A stretch of 64,000 bases of DNA from an uncultured Aquimarina sp. (GTDB lineage Bacteria > Bacteroidota > Bacteroidia > Flavobacteriales > Flavobacteriaceae): NCBI GenBank assembly GCA_947489195.1, contig CANLCT010000011.1, forward strand, positions 20,410 to 84,409, given 5' to 3'. Positions 52,228 through 61,689 of the stretch are shown piece by piece. The first letter of the stretch is position 1. Every line of letters starts with the position of its first letter. A program made the position numbers and the translations under genes. Below the pieces are notes generated by a model. That model ran no database searches, was not told the origin of the DNA, and worked only from the letters and a program-made list of their open reading frames with translations.

Positions 52228-53424
52228 TTATTTAGCATAATAGTGAAAAGCAAGTGAAAAGGCACTAGCACTAGCTATAATACCAATAATAAAAAAAGTA
52301 TAAGTAATTCTTAAAATTTTATATTTTCGGTTAAGTACTTTTCCTAAAAAATATAAATCTTTCGTCATCGATCCGTACAGGTAATCCTTATCATGCATTA
52401 ATTCATTCATAGCCCATTCAAATTCGGCAAGTTTCATTTTATGAAAATTACCAAAAAAGAGTAAATTCACCTTTTTATTTTTTACATCCTCCTTACTAAA
52501 TTCACCACTGGTAACATTAGGTCGAGTCGCTAGAACAGAAAGAATCATAGTAATTATAGTAAAAATAACAAAAATAACAGTCGGATAAATTAAATGGGTA
52601 TTTGACGGATTATCTAGTTTAGGAAGTAAATTAGCCAGTACTAACGAAACAATAATAGCATTAACAGAGAGTAAAATATTGGCTTTAGTATCTGCAATAT
52701 CACTTAGTGATATATGATTTCTTAAAGTAACTCGAAACATAGTTTCAATACCCCGTTCAGGTAAAACAGCTTTATCCTTTTTTAAAGAAAGTTCCGTTTT
52801 TTTTAATGAATTTTTTTGAGCCTCGCTCTCTAATTTTTTTAAGTCTCGGGTTAATTTAATTATATTTTTATGCTTTCTTTTTAACCAATTTTCAATAGCA
52901 TAATTAGTATAAAATTGGTGGGTTTTGGTTGCGAAATAAATATTTTCTTTTGCCCATTCAATATTTGTAAATTTTTTATCTAAGGTTAATTCCCATTCTG
53001 CTCTTAGTAAATCACTTTGATCAAAAAAATCTTTAGACCCAAAGTGAGCACAATCGGCATCACGTATAATTTTTTCTAAATTATTTTGAGGAATATGCAT
53101 CATTTCTGTAGCTCGGATAAGCTGTAGAATAGTAGCTATTTGTTCTGCGCTTAAAATAGAATTTTTAAGGTGATTTTCGGCAATAATTACGCTAGCTTTT
53201 TCATGATTTTTCTTGTCTTTAATGTATCCAACATCATGTAGCCAAGCAGCTAAAGTAACTAATTGTGTGTCTGTTTCATTAAGTTGTTCTCCTTCGCAAA
53301 TTTCAATTACACTATTCACTACGTTTTTAGTATGACTAAAACTATGGTACAAAAAAGTTTGAGGTAAACCTGTTTGTAATAATTCAGAAACGTATTTTTC
53401 GGTTTCAAAGATTAAGCTTTTCAT
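52228..53424 (-). CDS. HD-domain phosphohydrolase fused to a Pycsar-effector-like (PycTM) membrane domain
   Basis: 398 residues. Residues 20-180 form an HD domain: His31 in HSFSHTKN, His63-Asp64 in AAWLHDVGY, and RDADCAHFG with Asp122/Asp124, so the metal site looks intact. A charged coiled-coil (185-225) leads to a C-terminal domain with three membrane spans (about 250-268, 281-300 and 371-394) beginning ISLSDIADTKANILLSVNA. That segment matches the effector family of cyclic-pyrimidine (Pycsar) antiphage systems, PycTM/DUF5706, as I recall it. No uridylate/cytidylate cyclase is adjacent, so it is an orphan. It is divergent, 44 bp away, from a metallophosphoesterase/barrel lipoprotein. The HD domain could hydrolyse or sense a nucleotide, linking signal turnover to the membrane effector (inference). 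Confidence 0.85.
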   Translation of the reverse strand: MKSLIFETEKYVSELLQTGLPQTFLYHSFSHTKNVVNSVIEICEGEQLNETDTQLVTLAAWLHDVGYIKDKKNHEKASVIIAENHLKNSILSAEQIATILQLIRATEMMHIPQNNLEKIIRDADCAHFGSKDFFDQSDLLRAEWELTLDKKFTNIEWAKENIYFATKTHQFYTNYAIENWLKRKHKNIIKLTRDLKKLESEAQKNSLKKTELSLKKDKAVLPERGIETMFRVTLRNHISLSDIADTKANILLSVNAIIVSLVLANLLPKLDNPSNTHLIYPTVIFVIFTIITMILSVLATRPNVTSGEFSKEDVKNKKVNLLFFGNFHKMKLAEFEWAMNELMHDKDYLYGSMTKDLYFLGKVLNRKYKILRITYTFFIIGIIASASAFSLAFHYYAK

Positions 53425-53468
53425 CTAAAAGAATTATTTTTACTAAAATAGTTAATTAATCTATCATT

Positions 53469-56400
53469 ATGGGGTGTAGACAAGTACTCATCTTTAGTTT
53501 AGTATCCTTTTTGTTAAGTGCCTGTGCTACTAATAAATTACAGATAAAAAATAAAAAAAATGAAGTTGTATTTCCATCTAATAAAGAGGTTTTGCATTCT
53601 TTTTATTTAATCGGAGACGCCGGAAATTCGGGATTAGGTACGCAAACAGAAGCATTAAAATTATTTAAAAAACATATTGATAAAGCAAATAAAAATAGCA
53701 CTGCTATTTTTTTAGGAGATAATATTTACCCCAAAGGATTTCCTGAAAAAGAAAGTAATACAAGAAATTTTGCCTTGCACCAATTAAAAGTACAAACAAA
53801 AGCAGTTGAAAACTTTAAAGGGAATACCATTTTTATACCAGGAAATCATGATTGGTACTCTGGAATAAAAGGTTTAAAGAGACAAGAAAAATATATAGAA
53901 AACATTTTAGGGAAGCATACTTTTTTACCTGAAAATGCCTGTCCATTAAAAAGAGTTAAAATTGGTTCAGATATCGAATTGATTGTAGTAGATTCTCATT
54001 GGTATATTACTAATTGGAATAAACACCCTACAATTAATGATGATTGTGATATAAAAACAAGAGAACAATTTTTTAGTGAGTTCGAAGGTTTGGTAAAAAA
54101 AGCTAGAGGTAAAACGACCTTAATAGCGTTGCATCATCCCATGTTTTCTTATGGACCTCATGGAGGTAGATTTTCATTTAAAAGTCATATGAAGCCTTTT
54201 CCTATTTTAGGAAGTTTAAAAAATTTATTGCGCAGTACTAGTGGTGTAGCCAATGTAGATCAAATTGGAGCACGTTATATTGAATTAAAAAAACGTATCA
54301 TTACGCTTGCGCAAGAAAATAAGAAAGTTATTTTCGTTTCTGGGCATGAACATAGTTTAGAATATACAATTCAAGATAATTTACACCAGATAATAAGTGG
54401 AGCAGGAGCTAATGAAAGTCCTACACGCTTGCGAGGTAATGGGCTTTTCTCAATAGGTAAACAAGGTTATGCCAGATTAGATGTTTTTACAGATGGATCA
54501 TCATTTGTACGTTTTTATACCGTATCCGATGAGGAGTTAGTTTATCAAACAACAGTATTGCCTGCAAATGATACCATTGGAGATATTAGATATAACTCAA
54601 GTTTTCCAGCTAAGGTAAAGGCGTCAATTTATACCGAAAAAGAAATTTCAAAAAGCAAGTTTCATAAAGCTGTTTGGGGCAAACGATACAGAAATGATTA
54701 CGGAGTTAGGGTAAATGTGCCTACTGTAAATATGGATACGTTATTTGGAGGATTAAAACCTGTTAGAAGAGGAGGCGGACACCAATCAAAATCATTGCGA
54801 TTAAAAAATAATGAGGGAAAAGAATATGTAATGCGGGCTTTACATAAAAAAGCATTACAATATTTACAAGCAGTAGCTTTTAAAGAGAAATATATTGAAG
54901 GACAGTTTAACAATACTTATCCCGAACGTTTACTTAATGATGTTTTTGCCGGAGCACACCCATATGCTCCATTTGCAATAGGAACACTTGCAGATGCTAT
55001 TGGAGTTTACCATACAAATCCTAAATTATATTTTGTGCCAAAACAAATGGCATTAGGGGTTTTTAATAATGATTATGGGAATGCACTTTATATGATAGAA
55101 GAGCGAGCGGCTTCGGGTCATGGAGATCAGGCTAGTTTTGGATTTTCAAATAAATTAATTAGTACACATGATTTGTTGCAAAATTTATTAAAAAATCAGA
55201 AACATCAATTAGATGAATCAGCTTATATAAAAGCACGTTTGTTTGACATGGTAATAGGGGATTGGGACCGCCATGAAGATCAATGGCGTTGGGCAGAATT
55301 TAAGCAAGAAGATAAAACTATTTATAAACCAGTGCCACGTGATAGAGATCAAGCATTTTCTATAATGGATGATGGCTTTTTGTTAAGTTTTTTAACGAAT
55401 ATTATTCCAACATTACGCTTACTTAGTAGTTATGATGAAGAGCTGAAAAGCACTAAATGGTTTAATGTAGAATCATACCCATTAGATGTTGCTTTAATAA
55501 ACAGATCAAATAAAAAAGATTGGGATGCACAAGTAGCTTGGATTAAGACTCATTTAACCACTGCTATTATTGAAAAAGCATTTAAAAGATTCCCAAAAGA
55601 AATAAATAGAACAACTATACAAGAAATAAAAAAGAAATTGCAAGGCCGTATTAACAATTTGCAGCAAATATCAGATGCTTATTTTGCTTATGTAAATAGG
55701 TTTGCAGTAATAAAAGGGACTAATAAAGATGATTGGTTTTCTATAAAAAGATTATCTAAGGGGAAAACACAAGTAATTGGTTATCGTAACAAGGAAGGAA
55801 AGCGAGGATCAATTTTTCATAATCGAACTTATAATTGCGAGGAAACAAAAGAAATTTGGATTTATGGATTAGATGATACAGATTATTTTGAAGTAGAAGG
55901 CAATTCAGATCATTATATTCCTGTCAGATTAGTTGGAGGGCAAAATAAAGATACTTTTAATATCAAAAACGGTAAAAAAGTACACATGTATGATTATAGA
56001 TCTAAAAAAAATGAATTCATAACAAATAAAGGGAAAAAGAAATTGACCGATGATTATGATATAAATGTGTATAATTATAAAAAAACAAAAAATAGCCTAA
56101 ACCAGTTATTGCCAATTATAGGATTTAATCCAGACGATGGCGTAAGAGTAGGAATTTCGAACACATTTACTTTTTATGGATTTGAACAAAATCCCTATAC
56201 ATCAAAACATAATATTTCGGCTGATTTTTATTTTGCAACTAAAGGTTTTGATTTAAATTATACGGGAGAATTTGCTAATATTATAGGGCATTGGAATTTT
56301 GGAATAATTTCAAAATTTACAAGCCCTAATTACAGTATTAACTTTTTTGGTTTTGGAAACCAAACAAAAAATCCAAATGTAGAAAACGAAGATCAATTTG

Positions 56401-57143
56401 ATTTAGATTATAATAGGGTAAAACTTAGTAAATTTAAAGTAGCACCTTCATTGATATGGAAAAATGATGCAGGTGCAGCGTTTACTACTCTAATTAGTTT
56501 TGAAACGATTGAAGTAGAACAAACACAGGACCGTTTTATAAATGATTTTTACTTAAACAATAAAGTTGATAATAGAGATAGTTTTGTGGGAATTGAAGGA
56601 AACTACCAATATGAAAACAAAAATGATAAAGTATTTCCAACTATGGGAATGCAAGTAAACCTTAAGATAGGTTACAAGCAAAATATAGAGATTCCTAGAG
56701 GGTTTACTTATATTAAACCTAATATAGGATTTACCTATAGACTAGTACCTAATGGAAAATTGGTTATGGCAACAAATTTAGGGGCACATATTAATTTTGG
56801 TAATGATTTTAAGTTTTATCAAGCAGCAACAATTGGAGCTAATAATAGTTTAAGAGGATACAGAAATCAACGATTTACAGGCAAAAGATCTTTTTATCAA
56901 AGTACAGATATCCGATGGGATTTAACTAAAGTGAAAACCAGATTAATTCCTTTTAAAATAGGTGTGTATTCTGGTGTAGACTATGGTAAAGTTTGGGTAG
57001 CAAATGACACAACAAAAAGATGGAATAACTCTTTAGGCGGAGGTGTATTTGTTAATGCAGCAGATATGATAGTAGGAAATGTCTCATTATTTACTGCCGA
57101 TGATGGATCTCGATTTGCTTTTAAATTAGGTTTTGGGTTTTAA
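53469..57143 (+). CDS. Metallophosphoesterase fused to an outer-membrane beta-barrel (lipoprotein)
   Basis: 1224 residues. Lipobox Cys19 (LLSACATN). Residues 43-340 form a calcineurin-like phosphoesterase with the full metal-ligand set: GDAGN (Asp50), LGDNIYPKG, GNHDWY, LHHPMF and SGHEHS. A middle region (about 420-820) has no family I can name, with WGKRYRNDYGVRV at its start and DMVIGDWDRHEDQWRW within it. The C-terminal about 330 residues form a BamA/TamA-like (surface-antigen) barrel with IGANNSLRGYRNQRF and a final FKLGFGF strand. Similar phosphatase-barrel fusions occur in Bacteroidota. It probably displays or inserts the enzyme at the outer membrane; the substrate is unknown. It is divergent from the HD/PycTM gene. 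Confidence 0.85.
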   Translation: MGCRQVLIFSLVSFLLSACATNKLQIKNKKNEVVFPSNKEVLHSFYLIGDAGNSGLGTQTEALKLFKKHIDKANKNSTAIFLGDNIYPKGFPEKESNTRNFALHQLKVQTKAVENFKGNTIFIPGNHDWYSGIKGLKRQEKYIENILGKHTFLPENACPLKRVKIGSDIELIVVDSHWYITNWNKHPTINDDCDIKTREQFFSEFEGLVKKARGKTTLIALHHPMFSYGPHGGRFSFKSHMKPFPILGSLKNLLRSTSGVANVDQIGARYIELKKRIITLAQENKKVIFVSGHEHSLEYTIQDNLHQIISGAGANESPTRLRGNGLFSIGKQGYARLDVFTDGSSFVRFYTVSDEELVYQTTVLPANDTIGDIRYNSSFPAKVKASIYTEKEISKSKFHKAVWGKRYRNDYGVRVNVPTVNMDTLFGGLKPVRRGGGHQSKSLRLKNNEGKEYVMRALHKKALQYLQAVAFKEKYIEGQFNNTYPERLLNDVFAGAHPYAPFAIGTLADAIGVYHTNPKLYFVPKQMALGVFNNDYGNALYMIEERAASGHGDQASFGFSNKLISTHDLLQNLLKNQKHQLDESAYIKARLFDMVIGDWDRHEDQWRWAEFKQEDKTIYKPVPRDRDQAFSIMDDGFLLSFLTNIIPTLRLLSSYDEELKSTKWFNVESYPLDVALINRSNKKDWDAQVAWIKTHLTTAIIEKAFKRFPKEINRTTIQEIKKKLQGRINNLQQISDAYFAYVNRFAVIKGTNKDDWFSIKRLSKGKTQVIGYRNKEGKRGSIFHNRTYNCEETKEIWIYGLDDTDYFEVEGNSDHYIPVRLVGGQNKDTFNIKNGKKVHMYDYRSKKNEFITNKGKKKLTDDYDINVYNYKKTKNSLNQLLPIIGFNPDDGVRVGISNTFTFYGFEQNPYTSKHNISADFYFATKGFDLNYTGEFANIIGHWNFGIISKFTSPNYSINFFGFGNQTKNPNVENEDQFDLDYNRVKLSKFKVAPSLIWKNDAGAAFTTLISFETIEVEQTQDRFINDFYLNNKVDNRDSFVGIEGNYQYENKNDKVFPTMGMQVNLKIGYKQNIEIPRGFTYIKPNIGFTYRLVPNGKLVMATNLGAHINFGNDFKFYQAATIGANNSLRGYRNQRFTGKRSFYQSTDIRWDLTKVKTRLIPFKIGVYSGVDYGKVWVANDTTKRWNNSLGGGVFVNAADMIVGNVSLFTADDGSRFAFKLGFGF

Positions 57144-57183
57144 GTCCAGCTCTTTTTCTAAAGTATTGACTTGTTTTAAATAA

Positions 57184-57492
57184 ATGGATATGATTTTAGA
57201 AGTAGCTACTTTGAATATTAAAAAAGGCCTGAGTAAACAATTTGAAATAGATTTTTGCAGTGCTGAAAAATATATTAGTTCTATTGATGGATATATTTCG
57301 CATACTTTAAAAAAATGTATTGAAACCCCTGACAAATACCTTTTACTCGTAAAATGGGAAACTATTGAAGATCATACCAAGGGTTTTCGAGAATCAGAAG
57401 TTTATTTAAAATGGAAAAAATTACTTCATCATTATTATGAACCATTTCCAATAGTAGAGCATTACGAAACACTAATTGATGACATAAAATGA
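57184..57492 (+). CDS. Antibiotic biosynthesis monooxygenase (ABM) family protein
   Basis: 102 residues, the length of a single ABM ferredoxin-like domain. Start ATG 57184, with ATG 57190 as an alternative. The pattern ILEVATLNIKKGLSKQFEID, then YLLLVKWETIEDHTKGFRESE and a C-terminal VEHYETL is typical. ABM proteins include quinone monooxygenases and heme-degrading enzymes, and the exact activity cannot be read from the sequence. It overlaps the next gene by 4 nt (ATGA), so the two are co-translated. Confidence 0.85.
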   Translation: MDMILEVATLNIKKGLSKQFEIDFCSAEKYISSIDGYISHTLKKCIETPDKYLLLVKWETIEDHTKGFRESEVYLKWKKLLHHYYEPFPIVEHYETLIDDIK

Positions 57493-58061
57493 AGCTACTA
57501 CTATTTTTATTAATGATAACTAATTGTTGTTTTTCGCAAACAATGATTAATCCTTTAAAAATTTCAAATTGTGCTTTAGAATTAACAAAGCAAGTAGTGG
57601 TTTATGACCCTAGCTATTTTTCTATAGACTACCCTAATGGAGATATACCTAGTGGAAAAGGAGTTTGTACAGATGTTGTTATTAGAGCTTACCGAAAAGT
57701 TGGTGTTGATTTGCAACAACTTGTTCATAATGATATGAAAGCGAATTTTAATTTGTATCCTAAAATCTGGGGATTAAAACATACCGATAAAAATATAGAT
57801 CATAGAAGGGTACCTAATTTAATGACATTTTTTAAAAGAAAAGGAATAGAAAAACAAATTACTAATCATCCAAAAGATTATTTGCCAGGGGATATTGTTT
57901 GTTGGAATTTAGGAGGATCTTTAACCCATATTGGTATTGTGGTAAACAAAAAATCAAAAGACAATAAAAGAAATCTAATAGTTCATAATACAGGAAATGG
58001 GCAGGTGTTAGAAGATTGCTTGTTTAATTATAAGATTATAGGTCATTATAGTTTTTTATAA
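57489..58061 (+). CDS. DUF1287 protein, NlpC/P60-like cysteine hydrolase
   Basis: 190 residues. Signal peptide 1-17 (ends CFSQ), so periplasmic. The mature part matches DUF1287: GKGVCTDVVIRAYRKVGVDL with catalytic-type Cys60, then GDIVCWNLGG and SLTHIGIVV with the His of an NlpC/P60-like site, and NTGNG. DUF1287 proteins are predicted peptidoglycan-type amidases or peptidases. It is coupled to the ABM gene by a 4-nt overlap; the functional link is not obvious. Confidence 0.88.
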   Translation: MKLLLFLLMITNCCFSQTMINPLKISNCALELTKQVVVYDPSYFSIDYPNGDIPSGKGVCTDVVIRAYRKVGVDLQQLVHNDMKANFNLYPKIWGLKHTDKNIDHRRVPNLMTFFKRKGIEKQITNHPKDYLPGDIVCWNLGGSLTHIGIVVNKKSKDNKRNLIVHNTGNGQVLEDCLFNYKIIGHYSFL

Positions 58062-58063
58062 GT

Positions 58064-58903
58064 CTATTGAAAACTTTTAAATTCATATACATTACCAGTA
58101 CTTTTATTCGTTTTTTCATCAGTTATGTAAATTGTATTTTTATTTTTAAAACAAATACCTTCTTTTTGGGAAGAATGAGCCAAGTCGATTTCTTGGATTA
58201 AACTATCTGAAAAATCACCTTCGTTAAAATTAGAAAGAGACCAAAGTTTCTTATGATTAAGAAGCACAATGTTTTTTTTATCGGAACTAATATCAGCAGA
58301 AGTTATAGGGTTTTTTTTTCCTTTTAAATTTAATTTGCCAATGAATTGCGCTTTTTGATTTCCAGGAAGATTAGCAACTTTAAATATAGAAGTTGTTTTA
58401 TCTTCTTTGCTAAAAAGATAAAAATTACTATTCCATAAAAAGAAAGCTTCAAAGTCTTTTTTGTTGTGTTTTTTTGGGAGTTCAAATATGGTAGTTATAG
58501 GGGTTGTTATTGTATGTGAAACATCGGGCGTTACAACTTTATGAATAAAAAACTTTTTTCGTTTACTACTATTGTTTCCAAAATCACCAATATAAATATT
58601 TCCTTGAGAGTCACTAGTTAAATCTTCCCAATCAATATTTTTAACACCACTTAAAGTTATTTGCTTAATAATATTCCCTTTTAAATTTAATCCATATAAA
58701 ATATTTTTATTACCAGAATCTTCAATCATCCACAAGGTTTTAGAAGCGTCTGTGATTTCAATAGCTGAAATTTCTTTTAAATTTTTAGGTAAAGGCGTTA
58801 TTATATTTATATTACTCGCAGTACAGGATATAAGTAATAATAAAGAAATTAAATAAGTAATATAAGAATACATAGTAGATCTGATTTTATTAAATCTAAG
58901 CAT
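58064..58903 (-). CDS. Beta-propeller lipoprotein of unknown function
   Basis: 279 residues. Lipoprotein signal with Cys27 (LLLLISCTAS); I keep the upstream ATG 58903, which supplies positive N-terminal residues (MLRFNKIR). Repeated strand motifs suggest a six-bladed propeller: LKEISAIEITDASKTLWMIED, WEDLTSDSQGNIYIGDFGNN, KDFEAFFLWNSNFYLFSK, and KEGICFKNKNTIYITDE. The third of these resembles SdiA-regulated or esterase-like propellers. No catalytic motif is evident. It is convergent with the DUF1287 gene, 2 bp apart. Confidence 0.72.
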   Translation of the reverse strand: MLRFNKIRSTMYSYITYLISLLLLISCTASNINIITPLPKNLKEISAIEITDASKTLWMIEDSGNKNILYGLNLKGNIIKQITLSGVKNIDWEDLTSDSQGNIYIGDFGNNSSKRKKFFIHKVVTPDVSHTITTPITTIFELPKKHNKKDFEAFFLWNSNFYLFSKEDKTTSIFKVANLPGNQKAQFIGKLNLKGKKNPITSADISSDKKNIVLLNHKKLWSLSNFNEGDFSDSLIQEIDLAHSSQKEGICFKNKNTIYITDEKTNKSTGNVYEFKSFQ

Positions 58904-59001
58904 TAATTTAAACTATTAGTTTTGACTTTATATTGCATAAGCTTATTTTATAATTTAAAAAAAATACAGCAATTACTTAAATGAATTATATATAATAGTA
59001 A

Positions 59002-59607
59002 ATGGTATTAATCGAAGGTTTTATTATTGGGCTAGGTATGATCATTTTTATTGGTCCAGTGTTTTTTTTGTTACTTAACAGTAGTTTGTTAAATGGCATT
59101 AAAGCAGGAGTAATGGTTGCATTAGGTATTATTGTTAGCGATATTATTTGTGTATTCTTATGTGTTTACGGTCTTACTTCTTTTATTATAAGTTCTCAAA
59201 ATCAATTTTGGTTAGGGGTATTAAGTAGTGTAATACTTTTATTTATGGGTTTTTTTTATTTGTTTAAGCAAGTTAATTTATCACCTGTACCATCAAGATC
59301 AATAAATAACTTAAGTGGTTTTTTTATTAAAGGTTTTAGTATTAATTTTTTTAATCCTTTTGTATTTGTAGTTTGGGTAAGTGTATTTAATTATGGTAAA
59401 AGTAAATACCTATTAAATAGTCAATTAATTTGGTTTCTAACAGCAGTGTTATTAGGTATTTTAGTTACTGATTTGTTTAAGGTGATATTATCTAAAAAAC
59501 TTAAAAAATACCTTACAGATAAACGCTTATTTTTTATTTTTAGAGGGACAGGATTAGTTTTAATAGCATTTTCAATACGCGTATTATGGTATATACTTTA
59601 TGTATAA
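59002..59607 (+). CDS. LysE-family amino-acid exporter
   Basis: 201 residues with five or six hydrophobic helices, inner membrane. The N-terminal IEGFIIGLGMIIFIGPVFFLLLNSSL has the GxGPVF-like start of LysE/RhtB carriers, with a later FSINFFNPFVFVVWV helix (conserved NP motif). LysE proteins export amino acids or related solutes by proton or sodium antiport; the substrate is unknown. It is monocistronic. Confidence 0.85.
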   Translation: MVLIEGFIIGLGMIIFIGPVFFLLLNSSLLNGIKAGVMVALGIIVSDIICVFLCVYGLTSFIISSQNQFWLGVLSSVILLFMGFFYLFKQVNLSPVPSRSINNLSGFFIKGFSINFFNPFVFVVWVSVFNYGKSKYLLNSQLIWFLTAVLLGILVTDLFKVILSKKLKKYLTDKRLFFIFRGTGLVLIAFSIRVLWYILYV

Positions 59608-59760
59608 GTGATTAATTTTTAGTATATTTGGTTAAACAAATCATAAACAAAATTGATATTTATACATCATTTTTGATCTAATTGGTTTGATTACGCTTAT
59701 TGCTTTAATGTTTTGAACAAAAAAGTAAGCTAAAATAATTTAAAACCAACTTAAGTGTGT

Positions 59761-59803
59761 AGAGGATTTAGGTTTTTAATAAATAACCTAGATCCTCTTT
59801 GTA
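59761..59803. terminator. Bidirectional terminator between the LysE and 238-residue genes
   Basis: 14-bp stem (AGAGGATTTAGGTT and its complement with one G-U wobble), 10-nt loop. It lies 23 bp past the minus-strand gene's stop. Confidence 0.8.
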
Positions 59804-59825
59804 TTTTATAGGTGAAATATTTAAG

Positions 59826-60542
59826 TTATTTTTTTACTACAATTAATTTGGCTTTAAAGCCCACGGCAACATTAAAATTTTTGTCTAGTAATTTTTGTTC
59901 TAATGAATCTACGATTACCATATGACATGTTACAGGCTCACTTGTACCACTACTAATAGCTTCAATCTCAACTTTATTGAATCCTTCATTAAGAGCTATT
60001 TTGTAATCAACAAATTGTCCTGTTAACATAATTCTTCTAAAAATTGTTTTATCATTTAAAATCACTTTAACTTCATCTCTATCAATTGCAGCAGAATCTC
60101 TTAAAATAATGTATAAATATTTTGCGTTTGTATCAAAACTTCCTAAATCAATATCACCAAAAAAGAAATCGACACTATCGGTTTTTAGCGCTAGTGGTTC
60201 ATAACCAGCATCAAGATATGTTTTGGTGTCACTAGGTTTGCCAAATTTTAGGTGGTCTTTTTTTTCTTTTCCAAAATTATCAATATCAATAATAGATTTT
60301 ATATTAAATGCTTTTATAGCATTTTGAGATAAATGGGCATTTTGCATAAAAAATCCAAGACTTTCTATATTTGAATTTGTAGATGATTCAGATTCAGATT
60401 CGTTTTTTGGAGCTGGTTTATCTTTAAGACCACTAAAATCAATAGAGTATGTTTTTTGTTGTTGTGTATCTTGATCTTGAGCGTAAACCTTCACAAAAGA
60501 AACAGTAAAAAGAAATAAATAGATAAAACATTTTAGTGTCAT
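59826..60542 (-). CDS. Exported hypothetical protein
   Basis: 238 residues; not recognised. Signal peptide 1-21 (ends KVYAQ). An acidic Glu/Ser-rich linker (about 45-55) leads to a beta-rich C-terminal part (about 120-238) with FFFGDIDLGSFDTNAKYLYI and GFNKVEIEAISSGTSEP, resembling an Ig-like or carbohydrate-binding fold. No catalytic motif, no lipobox. It stands alone: the TIGR02757 gene lies 284 bp upstream on the same strand and the LysE gene is convergent. Confidence 0.65.
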   Translation of the reverse strand: MTLKCFIYLFLFTVSFVKVYAQDQDTQQQKTYSIDFSGLKDKPAPKNESESESSTNSNIESLGFFMQNAHLSQNAIKAFNIKSIIDIDNFGKEKKDHLKFGKPSDTKTYLDAGYEPLALKTDSVDFFFGDIDLGSFDTNAKYLYIILRDSAAIDRDEVKVILNDKTIFRRIMLTGQFVDYKIALNEGFNKVEIEAISSGTSEPVTCHMVIVDSLEQKLLDKNFNVAVGFKAKLIVVKK

Positions 60543-60825
60543 GCAATGGTACTTATTTGATAATAATACTTAAAAGTATTTTTTAAGAATACTATAAATT
60601 ATTTTAGCATTCATAAATATAGGAAAAACCTATTAGTTTAATTAGACGAATTTAGTCGAAAAATGTTACATTATATTTATTTTATTATTTGTCGGACTAA
60701 AGTTTGATGCCATTACTCAATTATTTATTAGAGCTAAGACTTGTTAGTTAACCTTTTATAATCTGTATTAGGTTTTAAAATTATAGTTCATAAAAAATTA
60801 ATTTACATCTATTTAAATAAAGAGA

Positions 60826-61689
60826 TTAAAACTTTTCAAAAACACCTAATCCAAATAGCGCATAATCATATTTAACTGGGTCAAATGGATCCATTTTTCT
60901 TAAAGCCGTATCTAATTCTAGCAAGGCTTTAGCATCGTTTTGCTTTCGTGTTAGAATTCCTAATTTACGAGCTACATTACCTGAATGTACATCCAAAGGA
61001 CATGAGAGTTGATTGGAGTTAATTTTAGTCCATAATCCAAGATCAACACCATTTTTATTAGACCTAACCATCCATCTAAAAAACATGTTTATACGTTTTG
61101 CAGCCGAATTTTTTGAAGGGTCACTGATATGTTTTGTAGTGCGTTGCAGATGAGGTAAACTAAAAAAATCTTGTTTAAAATGAGTAATAGAATCGTTTAT
61201 TCGTGGAAAACTTGAAAATTGATTAAAATAGTTTTCCATAGTTTCATATTGAGTATACAAATGTTGTAATCCTTCAATAAAATAGGCCAAATCAATATGG
61301 TTAAATGTTCTGTGTACAAAACCTTCAAAAAGCTCAAGCTGTTTATCAGCTTTATAATTCATTACAAAATCATGAGGGGTTTGTCCCATGATATCCATAA
61401 GTTTATGAGCATTAGTTAGTATACTTTTTCGATTACCCCAAGCAATGGTGGCAGTTAAAAAACCAGCGATTTCAGCATCTTCCTGGATAGAAAATTTTGC
61501 AGGTACTTGTATAGGGTCAGTGTTTAAAAACTCAGGAGTTTCATATAAAGCTGCTTTTTCGTCTAAAAATTCTTTAAGTGCTTTTTGAGAAAGTTTTTTC
61601 AAGGGATTTTTTTGTTTATAGGGTATTTGTTTTAGTAGTTTGGTGCTGCTTTTTTTAGAGGCTTTAATAAGCCTAAACCAAGTTACCAT
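60826..61689 (-). CDS. TIGR02757 (DUF2400) family protein, DNA-glycosylase-like fold
   Basis: 287 residues from ATG 61689; the GTG one codon earlier is rejected. The family core starts at [20 protein letters not shown]; the extra about 33 residues ahead of it are basic and longer than usual, but no later start codon fits. Conserved parts: [31 protein letters not shown], the helix [16 protein letters not shown] (seen as [17 protein letters not shown]) and [15 protein letters not shown]. The family resembles helix-hairpin-helix DNA glycosylases, but its function is uncertain. It overlaps lolD by 17 nt. Confidence 0.87.
   Translation of the reverse strand: MVTWFRLIKASKKSSTKLLKQIPYKQKNPLKKLSQKALKEFLDEKAALYETPEFLNTDPIQVPAKFSIQEDAEIAGFLTATIAWGNRKSILTNAHKLMDIMGQTPHDFVMNYKADKQLELFEGFVHRTFNHIDLAYFIEGLQHLYTQYETMENYFNQFSSFPRINDSITHFKQDFFSLPHLQRTTKHISDPSKNSAAKRINMFFRWMVRSNKNGVDLGLWTKINSNQLSCPLDVHSGNVARKLGILTRKQNDAKALLELDTALRKMDPFDPVKYDYALFGLGVFEKF

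Noticed and set aside
52228..57143. A complete Pycsar antiphage system
   Set aside because: Only the effector-like membrane domain is present; no cyclase domain occurs in either gene or their neighbours.
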